Origin: Lentibacillus sp. JNUCC-1
Lineage (GTDB): Bacteria; Bacillota; Bacilli; Bacillales; Amphibacillaceae
Length of the DNA: 64,000 nt
Assembly (NCBI RefSeq): GCF_009741735.1
Contig: NZ_WHOH01000003.1
Span: 1 to 64,000 of the forward strand
Direction of reading: 5' to 3'
The notes under the pieces are model-generated. The model was not told where the DNA came from. It made no database searches and was given only the letters and a program-made list of their open reading frames with translations. Shown here one piece after another: positions 17,895 through 26,141 of the stretch (positions within the stretch are counted from its first letter, which is position 1; every line of letters starts with the position of its first letter). The position numbers and the translations under genes were made by a program.

Positions 17895-18950
17895 ATGACT
17901 CAAGAGATTAACAAACGCAAAACGGAACATATACGGCTTTGTCTGACGGAAAATGTGGAAGGCGTCAATAAATCAACTGGATTGGAAGGCATCTCGTTTA
18001 TACATAATGCGCTGCCGGACGTGAATTTTTCTGAAATCGACTTAAGTACGTCTTTTCTTGGCAAAACGCTCAAGGCCCCGTTTTTAGTCAGCTCAATGAC
18101 GGGCGGCTCCGAACTGGCGACAACGATCAATCGCAATTTGGCTCAGGCAGCTGAAGAAAAAGGCTGGGTCATGGCGCTGGGTTCGACACGTGCGTTCGTT
18201 GAAAGTGATGCCCACCGTGATTCATTTGCTGTCAGGGACTTGGCTCCAACAGTTCCGTTGATTGCCAATCTTGGGGCGGTTCAGTTGAATTACGGTTACG
18301 GTGTTGAAGAATGCCAGACCATTATTGATAAAACCGGTGCAGACTCACTCGTGCTGCATTTGAACAGTCTGCAGGAAGTGGTGCAGGACGGCGGGGATCT
18401 GAACTTTGCCGGCCTCTTATCCAAGATTGAAAAGATCTGCTCAGCCCTTGATGTACCAGTGGGTGCGAAAGAAGTCGGCTTTGGGATTGATGGAACTGTC
18501 GCCAAGGATTTATTTGAGGCTGGCATTTCCTATGTTGATGTTGCTGGTGCTGGGGGGACGTCATGGAGCCAAGTTGAAAAAATGCGCTCGGAAGATCCAT
18601 TAAGAAAAGCAGCGGCAGAAGCATTTAACAGCTGGGGCATTCCAACAAAAGATTGCATCGTATCGGTCAAAAATCATATCGACGGCATTCCGGTTGTAGC
18701 GAGCGGCGGTATGAAAACGGGTCTCGATGCCGCCAAGGCGATTACAATTGGCGCGGACGTCGTCGGTTTTGCCCGGCTGCTTCTTGAAGCCGCAACTGAA
18801 TCGGTAGAAAAAGTTGTTGCAGTGATGGACCAAATTGAATTTGAATTGAAAATGGCGATGTTCGGCATTGGAGCGGGAACATTGCAAGAATTAAAAGACA
18901 CCCGTCGAGTGGAAATAATGGGAAGATCTTTGCTGGAAGAAAAAAGCTGA
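17895..18950 (+). CDS. fni: Type 2 isopentenyl-diphosphate delta-isomerase
   Basis: A 351-aa FMN-dependent IDI-2, which interconverts IPP and DMAPP for isoprenoid synthesis. The sequence shows the family's KTEHIRLCL N-terminal segment, FLVSSMTGG, MALGSTRAF, IANLGAVQLNYG, LHLNSLQE, VAGAGGTSW and VASGGMKTG, the FMN and phosphate-binding parts of a TIM barrel. GAAAGGTG lies 7-8 nt before the ATG. A strong terminator follows, so it is probably expressed alone. Confidence 0.95.
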   Translation: MTQEINKRKTEHIRLCLTENVEGVNKSTGLEGISFIHNALPDVNFSEIDLSTSFLGKTLKAPFLVSSMTGGSELATTINRNLAQAAEEKGWVMALGSTRAFVESDAHRDSFAVRDLAPTVPLIANLGAVQLNYGYGVEECQTIIDKTGADSLVLHLNSLQEVVQDGGDLNFAGLLSKIEKICSALDVPVGAKEVGFGIDGTVAKDLFEAGISYVDVAGAGGTSWSQVEKMRSEDPLRKAAAEAFNSWGIPTKDCIVSVKNHIDGIPVVASGGMKTGLDAAKAITIGADVVGFARLLLEAATESVEKVVAVMDQIEFELKMAMFGIGAGTLQELKDTRRVEIMGRSLLEEKS

Positions 18951-18975
18951 GGCCTGTGCGCTTCAGCTTTTTTTA
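18941..18975 (+). terminator. Terminator of fni
   Basis: AAAAAGCTGA...TCAGCTTTTTTT hairpin overlapping the fni stop codon. Confidence 0.85.
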
Positions 18976-19031
18976 ATTCATACTCTAATCTGTTGTTGGG
19001 ATACTACCTAATGACGGAAAGGAGTATGATT

Positions 19032-19894
19032 ATGGATCAACAGTATATGCAAGAAGGAAAAGACAGTAAATTTATCCCGATGACCTCTATTATGAGCGGT
19101 GTGGAGAAGGAGGTCACTGAAGATATTTCCTACTACACTGATCAAATTGCTAACGTCATTATGATTGGAGCCCCAGATGGCAATGGCTGGGTGCTGGCAG
19201 ATGCAGGGTTGCCGTACGGTGCAAAGCAAATTAAACGTGCTGCTGCCGAGCGATTTGGTGAAGGGGTGCCGCCACAGGCCATTATTTTGACGCATGGCCA
19301 TTTTGATCATGTTGGAAGTCTTGTGGAATTGCTTGATGAGTGGGACGTGCCAGTGTATGCGCATGAATTGGAAATGCCTTATTTAACCGGAGAAAAAAGT
19401 TATCCGATACCAGATGGTTCAGTAGAAGGGGGCTTTTGGCAAAAATATCCCCAATGTATCCGAATGATCCAATTGATCTTGGAGATTCGGTCCGCGTTCT
19501 GCCATCCGATCATTCCGTACCAGAACTACCCGGGTGGAGATGGGTGCACACGCCAGGTCACTCACCAGGCCATGTGTCTTACTTTCGTGAAGATGACCGT
19601 GTGCTGATTGCAGGGGATGCATTTATTACAGTGCGCCAGGATTCTTTCTATAATGTTCTGATACAGAAAGAAGAGCTCAACGGCCCGCCGCGTTATTTAA
19701 CCACAGATTGGAAGGCGGCTAAGCAATCCGTTGAAAAGCTGGCAGCATTAACGCCTGAGGTCGTCATAACCGGGCATGGAGTTGCGGTGCGGGGTCAACA
19801 TCTGAAATCGGGATTGAAAGAACTCGTGAAAAACTTTGACGATGTGGCAGTCCCTGATTATGGACGTTTTGTTGATAAACAAAATCACCATTAA
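19032..19894 (+). pseudogene. Metallo-beta-lactamase-fold hydrolase, frameshifted
   Basis: Two frames together give one protein of about 287 aa. The first part ends near 19430 and contains THGHFDHVG (the HxHxDH zinc motif). The second, in the -1 frame, has HTPGHSPGH, IAGDAF and ITGHG, the rest of the metal site. Adding one G to the G5 run at 19428-19432 restores VEGGLLAKISP through the junction. No other damage is seen, so a sequencing error is as likely as a true pseudogene. The start at 19032 is chosen because AAAGGAG lies 7 nt upstream. The substrate is unknown. Confidence 0.8.
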
Positions 19895-19987
19895 ATGCGT
19901 GAGTAGATACATTTCCTGCATAAGCACAATATTTTTTGAAAAGGCGACTTTATGCTAAAATGACAGTCAGAAAAGAGGTGCTTATGA

Positions 19988-20638
19988 ATGAAAGTAGAAG
20001 TATGGTCTGATTTTGTCTGTCCGTTTTGCTATATGGGCAAACGCAATCTTGAAACAGCTTTGGAGCAAGCGCCTGAGCTCGATGACGTGACCATTGAATA
20101 TAAAAGTTATCAACTTGACCCAAATTCTGAAATTGCTCCAGGCAAAAGCATGCACGAAGCTCTAGCGGAGAAATTCAATACAACTATAGACGAAGCGCGC
20201 CAAATGAATGCGCAAATTGCCGCACAAGCAAAAGAAGTCGGATTGAATTATGATATGGACGGCATGCAGCCTGCAAATACACTTGATGCTCATCGTCTGG
20301 CCAAATATGCTGAAAAGCACGGAAAAGGGCCGGAGATGGCCGAGCGGTTGCTAAGTGCTTATTTTACTGAAGCTGAGCTGATCAGTGATCACAACACTTT
20401 GGCAAGATTAGCTGCTGAAGTTGGGCTTGATCCCGAAGAAGTGCTTACAATGCTGAAATCTGATAAGTTCACGTCAAAAGTGCATGCGGATCAGCTGACT
20501 GCCCGCGAAATCGGTGTACAAGGCGTGCCTTTCTTTGTATTCAATGAAAAATACGCGCTATCAGGTGTACAGCCGGCAGATGTTTTTCAAGAAGTGATTA
20601 ATACTGTTATGGAAGAAGAAAAAAAGAGCCTAAGTTGA
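19988..20638 (+). CDS. DsbA-family thiol oxidoreductase (FrnE-like)
   Basis: A 216-aa cytosolic thioredoxin-fold protein with the redox motif CPFC at residues 11-14 and the cis-Pro region GVQGVPFFVF. It lacks a signal peptide, so it is a FrnE-type intracellular oxidoreductase or isomerase. The reading frame stops just after an A7 run (20619-20625). In the -1 frame a further 29 or so residues are open to 20712, ending with a cysteine pair CTDDSC like the C-terminal tail of relatives; the true protein may be about 240 aa. An extended -10 (TGCTAAAAT, 19953-19961) lies upstream. Confidence 0.88.
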   Translation: MKVEVWSDFVCPFCYMGKRNLETALEQAPELDDVTIEYKSYQLDPNSEIAPGKSMHEALAEKFNTTIDEARQMNAQIAAQAKEVGLNYDMDGMQPANTLDAHRLAKYAEKHGKGPEMAERLLSAYFTEAELISDHNTLARLAAEVGLDPEEVLTMLKSDKFTSKVHADQLTAREIGVQGVPFFVFNEKYALSGVQPADVFQEVINTVMEEEKKSLS

Positions 20639-20712
20639 AATCCATGAACCCTGAGTCATCGAAAACAACTTATTGCACTGATGACAGCTGTGAAGTCGAA
20701 AAGGAAGAATAG
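20619..20712 (+). other. Out-of-frame C-terminal extension of the DsbA-like gene
   Basis: From the A AAA AAG heptamer at 20619-20626 a -1 frame runs open through KSMNPESSKTTYCTDDSC to a TAG at 20710-20712. It is joined to the main protein either by programmed slippage or by correcting a one-base loss. If translated separately from the ATG at 20644 it would be a 22-aa peptide without a ribosome site. Confidence 0.6.
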
Positions 20713-20727
20713 TTTTTGTAAAATTAT

Positions 20728-20766
20728 TGGCCAGTACTCCGGGAAGGGAGTGCTGGTCTTTTTTAT
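20728..20766 (+). terminator. Terminator after the DsbA-like gene
   Basis: GGCCAGTACTCC and GGAGTGCTGGTC form a 12-bp stem with G-T pairs, followed by TTTTTT. Confidence 0.85.
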
Positions 20767-20777
20767 GCGTGCGAAAT

Positions 20778-20877
20778 AACCGCCGTTCAGGCCGAGAAAC
20801 CGCCGCTCGTGCGTAGGAACCGCCGTTCAGGCTGAGAAACCGCCGCACGCGCGCAATAACCGCCGCTCAAAGTGAGA
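20778..20877. repeat. Five diverged 20-bp tandem repeats
   Basis: Units start at 20778, 20798, 20818, 20838 and 20858, each beginning AACCGCCG and then varying. The region is GC-rich against an AT-rich background, and lies between a terminator and the Fur-controlled promoter. The 20-bp period equals that of the array at 43671. Confidence 0.85.
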
Positions 20878-20946
20878 AGTCACCCCTCGTAGCTCCACCG
20901 CCTCCCCCCATTTCAAAGCTTTTTCAATAAAAACGCCTTTTGTCTA

Positions 20947-20975
20947 TTGCAGACCCCTCGCCCATATGCTATACT
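20947..20975 (+). promoter_or_regulatory. SigA promoter of yclNOPQ
   Basis: TTGCAG (20947-20952), 17-bp spacer, TATACT (20970-20975). The predicted start near 20982 is followed directly by the Fur box. Confidence 0.75.
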
Positions 20976-20990
20976 CTAAACTGAGTTAAT

Positions 20991-21009
20991 TGATAATGAA
21001 TCTCATTCT
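20991..21009. promoter_or_regulatory. Fur box candidate
   Basis: TGATAATGAATCTCATTCT contains the inverted halves AATGA and TCATT around ATC and matches the Bacillus Fur pattern. It sits just downstream of the -10, where binding would block transcription of an iron-siderophore importer. Confidence 0.75.
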
Positions 21010-21071
21010 TAATTAGACTCAGTTTTACTTTAAACATATTATTAATAGTTGTTGAGGATGGTTGTTAGTCT

Positions 21072-22025
21072 ATGAAAATACGATATTTGGCTCCAATATT
21101 GATCATTCTTTCTGTTATATCGGTTTTCATAGGTGTATCCAATGTCTCACCGCTTGACATGTTTCATCTCACCGATACTCAGAAGCAGGTAATTCTGGTC
21201 AGCCGGATTCCGCGGTTGCTGAGCATTTTAATTGCAGGCATGAGCATGAGCATTTGCGGTTTGATTATGCAGCAGCTGTCACGTAATAAATTCGTTTCTC
21301 CTACAACGGCAGGGACAATGGACTCGGCCCGGCTTGGAATTCTGGTCGCACTCATGGTGTTTACATCAGCGACTCCATTGCAAAAAATTCTCATCTCATT
21401 TTTGTTTGCGCTCGCAGGAACATTTATCTTCATGAAGATTTTGGAAAAGATCAAGTTTAAAGATGCGGTCTTCATTCCGCTGGTCGGGCTGATGTTTGGG
21501 AATATCATCAGTTCCATTGCGACCTTCTTTGCATACAGAAATGACTTAATTCAGAACATGTCCTCGTGGATGCAGGGCGATTTTTCAATGATTATGAGCG
21601 GCAACTATGAAATTATGTACATCAGCATTCCGATTCTCATTTTTGCATATGTCTATGCCAATAAATTCACCATAGCCGGCATGGGAGAGGATTTTTCCAA
21701 AAACTTGGGGCTGAATTACAGGCAAGTTGTCAATCTGGGTTTGATGATCGTGGCACTGGTTACGGCATCAGTCGTACTGACAGTCGGGGTTATTCCGTTT
21801 CTCGGTTTGATCATCCCGAACATCGTCACGATTTATCAGGGGGACCATTTAAAGAAGAGCCTGATTCACACAGCACTGCTTGGTGCAATCTTCGTGCTGA
21901 TCTGTGACATCCTTGGGCGACTGGTTATTTATCCGTACGAAATTCCAATCAGTTTGACTGTTGGTGTCATCGGGAGCGCCATCTTTATGTACCTGCTCAT
22001 TAGGAGACGGAAGTATGGGTTATAA
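21072..22025 (+). CDS. yclN: Siderophore ABC transporter permease (YclN-like)
   Basis: A 317-aa FecCD-family membrane permease with about nine hydrophobic segments, the family RIPRLLSILIAGMSMSICGL segment and GVIPFLGLIIPNIV, the coupling-helix region facing the ATPase. Gene order permease-permease-ATPase-lipoprotein equals B. subtilis yclNOPQ, a petrobactin importer; substrate by analogy only. It follows a promoter with a Fur box, so it is expected to be induced by iron lack. It overlaps yclO by 11 nt. Confidence 0.88.
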   Translation: MKIRYLAPILIILSVISVFIGVSNVSPLDMFHLTDTQKQVILVSRIPRLLSILIAGMSMSICGLIMQQLSRNKFVSPTTAGTMDSARLGILVALMVFTSATPLQKILISFLFALAGTFIFMKILEKIKFKDAVFIPLVGLMFGNIISSIATFFAYRNDLIQNMSSWMQGDFSMIMSGNYEIMYISIPILIFAYVYANKFTIAGMGEDFSKNLGLNYRQVVNLGLMIVALVTASVVLTVGVIPFLGLIIPNIVTIYQGDHLKKSLIHTALLGAIFVLICDILGRLVIYPYEIPISLTVGVIGSAIFMYLLIRRRKYGL

Positions 22026-22965
22026 GAAAAAAACAATCGCGCTTGTCGTGATCACCGTTGCACTCGCCTTTCTTTATATATTTTATGACTTAACCGGCAA
22101 TATTGACTACATACTCCCGAAACGCATCATTAAAGTAGTTGCCATTATTTTGACTGGCGGGGCGATCGCCTTTTCGACAACGATATTCATGACCATTACG
22201 AACAATCGGATTCTGACCCCGAGCGTCTTGGGACTTGACTCACTTTATATGCTGATTCAAACCGTAATCATCTTTGTTTTTGGCTCACGGTCTCTTGTGA
22301 TGATGCATGGGGAAATCAATTATTTGTTATCAATCGTTATTATGGTACTCTTCTCACTGCTTTTGTACCAATTTTTGTTCCGCGGGGAAGGCAATAACGT
22401 TTACTTCCTTCTGTTGATCGGGATCATTCTTGGAACTTTTTTCAGCAGCTTCACTTCATTTATGCAGGTTCTGATCGATCCTAATGAGTTCATGATCGCA
22501 CAGGATAGGATGTTTGCAAGTATTAACAACGTCAACACCGATCTTGTTTACTTATCAATCGGGTTGGTATTCCTTGTAACACTCTATTTTATCAGGTTTT
22601 ATAAGTATCTGGATGTCATGCAGTTGGGCCGGGATCAGGCTATTAATTTGGGAGTGCCGTATGACCGAGTCGTAAAACACTTGCTGATTATCGTGGCGGT
22701 GCTCATCTCAGTTTCCACAGCACTAATCGGCCCGATTACATTTCTCGGTTTGCTTGTGGTCAACGTCGCTTATGAATTTATGAAGACTTATCGGCACTTC
22801 TATTTGATCATCGGTTCGGTCTGCATCAGCATCATCGCACTTATAGGCGGTCAGTTTATCGTTGAGAAGATCTTTACGTTCCATACAACGATCAGCGTGA
22901 TTATTAACTTTGTCGGTGGTATTTACTTCATCTATCTTTTGTTAAAGGAGAATAAGTCATGGTAG
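22015..22965 (+). CDS. yclO: Siderophore ABC transporter permease (YclO-like)
   Basis: A 316-aa FecCD-type permease, the second membrane subunit of the importer. The ATG at 22015 lies inside the end of yclN, with GGAGACGG just before it; in-frame GTG codons further up have no ribosome site. Membrane segments alternate through the length, and ALIGPITFLGLLVVN near residue 240 is the ATPase contact loop. It overlaps yclP by 7 nt, so the genes are translationally coupled. Confidence 0.88.
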   Translation: MGYKKKTIALVVITVALAFLYIFYDLTGNIDYILPKRIIKVVAIILTGGAIAFSTTIFMTITNNRILTPSVLGLDSLYMLIQTVIIFVFGSRSLVMMHGEINYLLSIVIMVLFSLLLYQFLFRGEGNNVYFLLLIGIILGTFFSSFTSFMQVLIDPNEFMIAQDRMFASINNVNTDLVYLSIGLVFLVTLYFIRFYKYLDVMQLGRDQAINLGVPYDRVVKHLLIIVAVLISVSTALIGPITFLGLLVVNVAYEFMKTYRHFYLIIGSVCISIIALIGGQFIVEKIFTFHTTISVIINFVGGIYFIYLLLKENKSW

Positions 22966-23714
22966 ATATTAAAAACGTATTTAAATCGTTCAATGAGAAA
23001 CCGGTGATTGAGGATGTTTCAGTGTCGATTGAAAAAGGGACGATCACCTCGTTTATCGGTCCGAATGGGGCGGGGAAAAGTACGTTGATCTCTATGGTCA
23101 GCCGGCTGATCTCCAAAGATAACGGGGACATATCGATTGATGGCAAGGATATTATGAAAACAAAAAACAACGAGCTCGCCAAGAAAATTTCGATCCTTAA
23201 ACAATCTAATGCGATTAACTTAAAATTAACGGTACGTGAACTCGTTGCCTTTGGACGCTTCCCGTATTCACAGGGAAAGCTGACCACTCAGGACGAAAAG
23301 AAAATCGACGAAGCCATCGATTATATGGAATTGCACGAGATGGAGAATAAGTATTTGGATCAATTAAGTGGTGGTCAGCGGCAGCGGGCACATATTGCAA
23401 TGGTCATTGCTCAGGATACCGAATACATCATGCTTGACGAACCGCTGAACAACTTGGATATGCGCCATTCCGTGCAGATTATGAAGACCTTAAGACGCCT
23501 TGTTGATGAACTTGGCAAAACAGTCATCATCGTCATTCACGACATCAACTTTGCTTCCTGTTATTCCGATAACATCGTCGCTCTTAAAGACGGCAGAATC
23601 ATCAAACAAGGAAGAGCCTGTGATGTGATTGACGAGTGTGTCCTGAAAGACATTTATGATATGGACATTGATATCAAGCATGTCGATAACAAACGCATTT
23701 GCGTATATTTTTAA
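22959..23714 (+). CDS. yclP: Siderophore ABC transporter ATPase (YclP-like)
   Basis: A 251-aa ABC ATPase. The Walker A GPNGAGKST lies at about residues 34-42, the signature LSGGQRQRAHIA at about 134-145, Walker B YIMLDEP follows and the switch histidine is in VIIVIHDINFA. It energises the YclN/YclO permease pair. The start overlaps yclO, with AAGGAGAA upstream. A 277-bp gap then separates it from the lipoprotein gene. Confidence 0.92.
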   Translation: MVDIKNVFKSFNEKPVIEDVSVSIEKGTITSFIGPNGAGKSTLISMVSRLISKDNGDISIDGKDIMKTKNNELAKKISILKQSNAINLKLTVRELVAFGRFPYSQGKLTTQDEKKIDEAIDYMELHEMENKYLDQLSGGQRQRAHIAMVIAQDTEYIMLDEPLNNLDMRHSVQIMKTLRRLVDELGKTVIIVIHDINFASCYSDNIVALKDGRIIKQGRACDVIDECVLKDIYDMDIDIKHVDNKRICVYF

Positions 23715-23888
23715 TCCCTGGCAGGCACAGACATCGGGTTTCTGGCAAAAAAAGGGGTCCCAGCGAGATGGTCATAGCCGCACAGCTCAAATCCATCCCA
23801 ATGGAACCTTCATAACCTAGTGTAACCTATTTTAAAGAGAAGGTAAATAAAGTCGTTTCGTTCAATCATACACGGGAGGTGACAGTTC

Positions 23889-23957
23889 TTGAATAAGAAC
23901 AAAAACGATTTACACACACATGAATTGTCTGAACCCGATAGTGCACATAACCAGTGA
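23889..23957 (+). CDS. Possible 22-aa small ORF upstream of yclQ
   Basis: A TTG start has a strong GGGAGGTG site (23874-23881) 7 nt upstream and encodes a hydrophilic peptide beginning MNKNKNDLHTHEL and ending in a TGA, 34 bp before yclQ. It is not recognised. It could be a leader peptide or the remnant of a gene. The rest of 23715-23991 shows no other feature. Confidence 0.35.
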   Translation: MNKNKNDLHTHELSEPDSAHNQ

Positions 23958-23991
23958 TCATATATTCTAAAAGAAAAGGGAGTTTTCATAG

Positions 23992-25005
23992 ATGAAAAAA
24001 CTTATTTTGACAGTATTACTTGTAAGTCTCGCATTCTTCGTGGTGGCTTGTGGAAATTCAGATAATAAAGATGCCGAGGATACAACATCAGGCAATGACA
24101 ATACAGCAGAGGAAGCCAACAACAGTTCAGACAATGCAGCAAATAACGCTGACCAAGAAGAGACATCCGGCACGCTGACTGTTGAGCACGAATTAGGAGA
24201 AACCGATGTTCCTGTCAATCCGGAGAAAGTTGTGGTCTTTGACCTTGGTATCCTTGATACAGTTGATAAATTAGGCATTGAAGTAGCAGGTTTGCCACAA
24301 AAGATTCTGCCTGAATACCTGGAGAAGTATGGTTCTGACGACTATGCCAATGTGGGAAGTCTAAAAGAGCCTGATTTTGAGAAGATCTCTGAAATCGACC
24401 CTGATCTGATTATCATTTCCGGCCGTCAGTCTTCCGTGTATGATCAATTGAGTGAATTGGCTCCGACCGTTTATTTGGGTGTTGACTCGACGCGCTATAT
24501 GGACTCCTTTAAAGAAAATATGCAGACTGTAGGGAAGATTTTTGACAAGGAAGATGAGATTCAAGAAGAACTTGATACGATTGACCAGTCTATTGCTGAT
24601 CTAAATGAAAAAGCTGAACAATCAGATGAAAACGGTCTTGTACTCTTGGCCAACGACGACAAAATCAGTGCATACGGTTCAAACTCACGTTTCGGCATCA
24701 TTCATGATGTGTTTGGTGTGAAGCCTGCTGATGAAGACATTGAGGCTTCAACGCATGGCATGAACGTCTCGTTTGAATATGTGATGGAACAAAATCCGGA
24801 CAAATTGTACGTGATCGACAGAACAGCTGCCATCAGTGATGATACAGCAGCCAAGCAAATTGTAGAAAACCAGCTTGTTCAAAATACCGATGCTTATAAA
24901 AATGATGATATTACTTACTTGAGCCCAGACGTCTGGTATCTGTCAGGCGGCGGACTGCAGTCCGTCAGCATGATGATTGACGAAGTAGCAGCCAGCTTTA
25001 AATAA
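23992..25005 (+). CDS. yclQ: Siderophore-binding lipoprotein (YclQ-like)
   Basis: A 337-aa substrate-binding lipoprotein. The signal peptide ends in the lipobox VVAC (Cys20), then follows an Asn/Asp/Glu-rich linker to about residue 60. The mature part is a FepB/TroA-type domain with VNPEKVVVFDLGILD, EPDFEKISEIDPDLIIISGR and a C-terminal LSPDVWYLSGGG. It delivers ferric siderophore to YclNOP at the outer face of the membrane. AAAAGGGAG precedes the ATG. A terminator follows. Confidence 0.9.
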   Translation: MKKLILTVLLVSLAFFVVACGNSDNKDAEDTTSGNDNTAEEANNSSDNAANNADQEETSGTLTVEHELGETDVPVNPEKVVVFDLGILDTVDKLGIEVAGLPQKILPEYLEKYGSDDYANVGSLKEPDFEKISEIDPDLIIISGRQSSVYDQLSELAPTVYLGVDSTRYMDSFKENMQTVGKIFDKEDEIQEELDTIDQSIADLNEKAEQSDENGLVLLANDDKISAYGSNSRFGIIHDVFGVKPADEDIEASTHGMNVSFEYVMEQNPDKLYVIDRTAAISDDTAAKQIVENQLVQNTDAYKNDDITYLSPDVWYLSGGGLQSVSMMIDEVAASFK

Positions 25006-25020
25006 TATAGCTTTTCGAAT

Positions 25021-25060
25021 AAAAGCAGTCCACGCCCCCCCTGTGGACTGCTTTCGTTTC
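25021..25060 (+). terminator. Terminator of yclQ
   Basis: A perfect 12-bp stem AAAGCAGTCCAC/GTGGACTGCTTT (25022-25054) followed by a T-rich tail. Confidence 0.85.
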
Positions 25061-25175
25061 GTCCAGCTCCAACGCTTACCCCCGAGTCATAGCAAGAACG
25101 CTACGTGGCAAAGGTCGCCACTAGACGTTCTTGCTTATGATTTTCGGGGTTGACCAAGGCGTTTCCGCTTTTGTT
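25061..25175. repeat. Intergenic hairpin repeat, copy 1 (GTCCAGCTCCAACGC type)
   Basis: This 115-bp element starts GTCCAGCTCCAACGC and ends AAGGCGTTTCCGCTTTTGTT, with inner inverted arms AGCAAGAACG/CGTTCTTGCT. A second copy of about 85-90% visible identity lies at 48006-48122. It has no coding capacity and is of a type common in Bacillaceae. Confidence 0.85.
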
Positions 25176-25251
25176 TTGTACGTTCCTTGATTTTCTATCG
25201 GGTCATGTGTTTGAATAAAGAGACACCATTTTGAAATGAGGTTTATCAGTG

Positions 25252-25962
25252 ATGAAAAAGTGGATCATAACGTTGCTTGTCTCTGTGCTTCTTGTAGTGC
25301 TTGCTGCCTGTGGGGACGATGAAGCAAACAATGACAACGCGTCAGAAAACAATAATGAAACTGTTACGAAAGAAGACCCTGTTGAGATCAGTGAGGAAGA
25401 AAAAATGGATCCATCTGAAACGGTTGTCAAGATCAATGAAGAGGAGATAAAAGGTGAAGCCTACAACGCTATATATGCTCAGGTTAAAACATTATATGGA
25501 GCGAATATTAAAGAAAAGTCCCAGTTGAAAGAGCTGACACTGGACCTTCTGACACAGCAGGAACTGATTAATCAAGAGGCTGAAGAACTTGGTATTGAAG
25601 TAACCGAGGATGAAGTGGAAAAAGAATTAAACGCCTATAAAGAACAGCAGCCGGAGAAATTCCAATCCACTCTGGAACGGTTTCAGCTGAGTGAAGCAGC
25701 TTTAAAAGACCAGTTAAGAGATGACCTTATTCGCGAAAAATATATTGAAGACCAATTTGATATTAATGTAACAGAAGATGACGTCAAAACGTTTTATGAA
25801 CAACAGTTCAAAGAGAATCAAGAAGGAGACGTCCCAGAGTTTGAGGAGGTCCGTGAAAGATTGAAAGAGGGCTTAATCAAGCAGGAAGAACAGAGCAAAG
25901 TTCAGAAACGGGTAAAGGAACTTAAAGAACAGGCTGATATAGAAGTTTTAATAGAAGCCTGA
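25252..25962 (+). CDS. SurA_N-domain lipoprotein (PrsA/SurA-like chaperone)
   Basis: A 236-aa secreted lipoprotein: signal peptide with lipobox LAAC, then an acidic Asn/Glu linker. The rest, from about residue 60, is a helical SurA N-terminal-type chaperone domain (VVKINEEEIKGEAYNAIYAQVK, LTQQELINQEAEELGIEVTEDEVE). No PpiC parvulin domain is seen, so isomerase activity is unlikely. ATG 25252 is used; a GTG directly before it is also possible with GAGG at 25238. A terminator follows. Confidence 0.82.
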   Translation: MKKWIITLLVSVLLVVLAACGDDEANNDNASENNNETVTKEDPVEISEEEKMDPSETVVKINEEEIKGEAYNAIYAQVKTLYGANIKEKSQLKELTLDLLTQQELINQEAEELGIEVTEDEVEKELNAYKEQQPEKFQSTLERFQLSEAALKDQLRDDLIREKYIEDQFDINVTEDDVKTFYEQQFKENQEGDVPEFEEVRERLKEGLIKQEEQSKVQKRVKELKEQADIEVLIEA

Positions 25963-25969
25963 GATACGG

Positions 25970-26007
25970 CACACAACGCCACATGAAGCTGGCGTTGTGT
26001 GTTTTTT
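25970..26007 (+). terminator. Terminator of the SurA-like gene
   Basis: CACACAACGCCA/TGGCGTTGTGTG perfect 12-bp stem followed by TTTTTT. Confidence 0.9.
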
Positions 26008-26141
26008 GTAACGGATTTGTTAAATGGGCATAATATAATTTAACCTGCATAAACACCATTTCCCCGGGTGTTAAAAGACATCTCGTGTTATAATGATGAA
26101 AGACTTCTGTGTATTGAATTCAACTAAAGGAATGATTGATC

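Noticed and set aside
19428-19440. Programmed frameshift in the metallo-beta-lactamase gene
   Set aside because: The GGGGGCTTTTGG sequence is not a known slip heptamer, and other homopolymer losses in the window offer a simpler reason.
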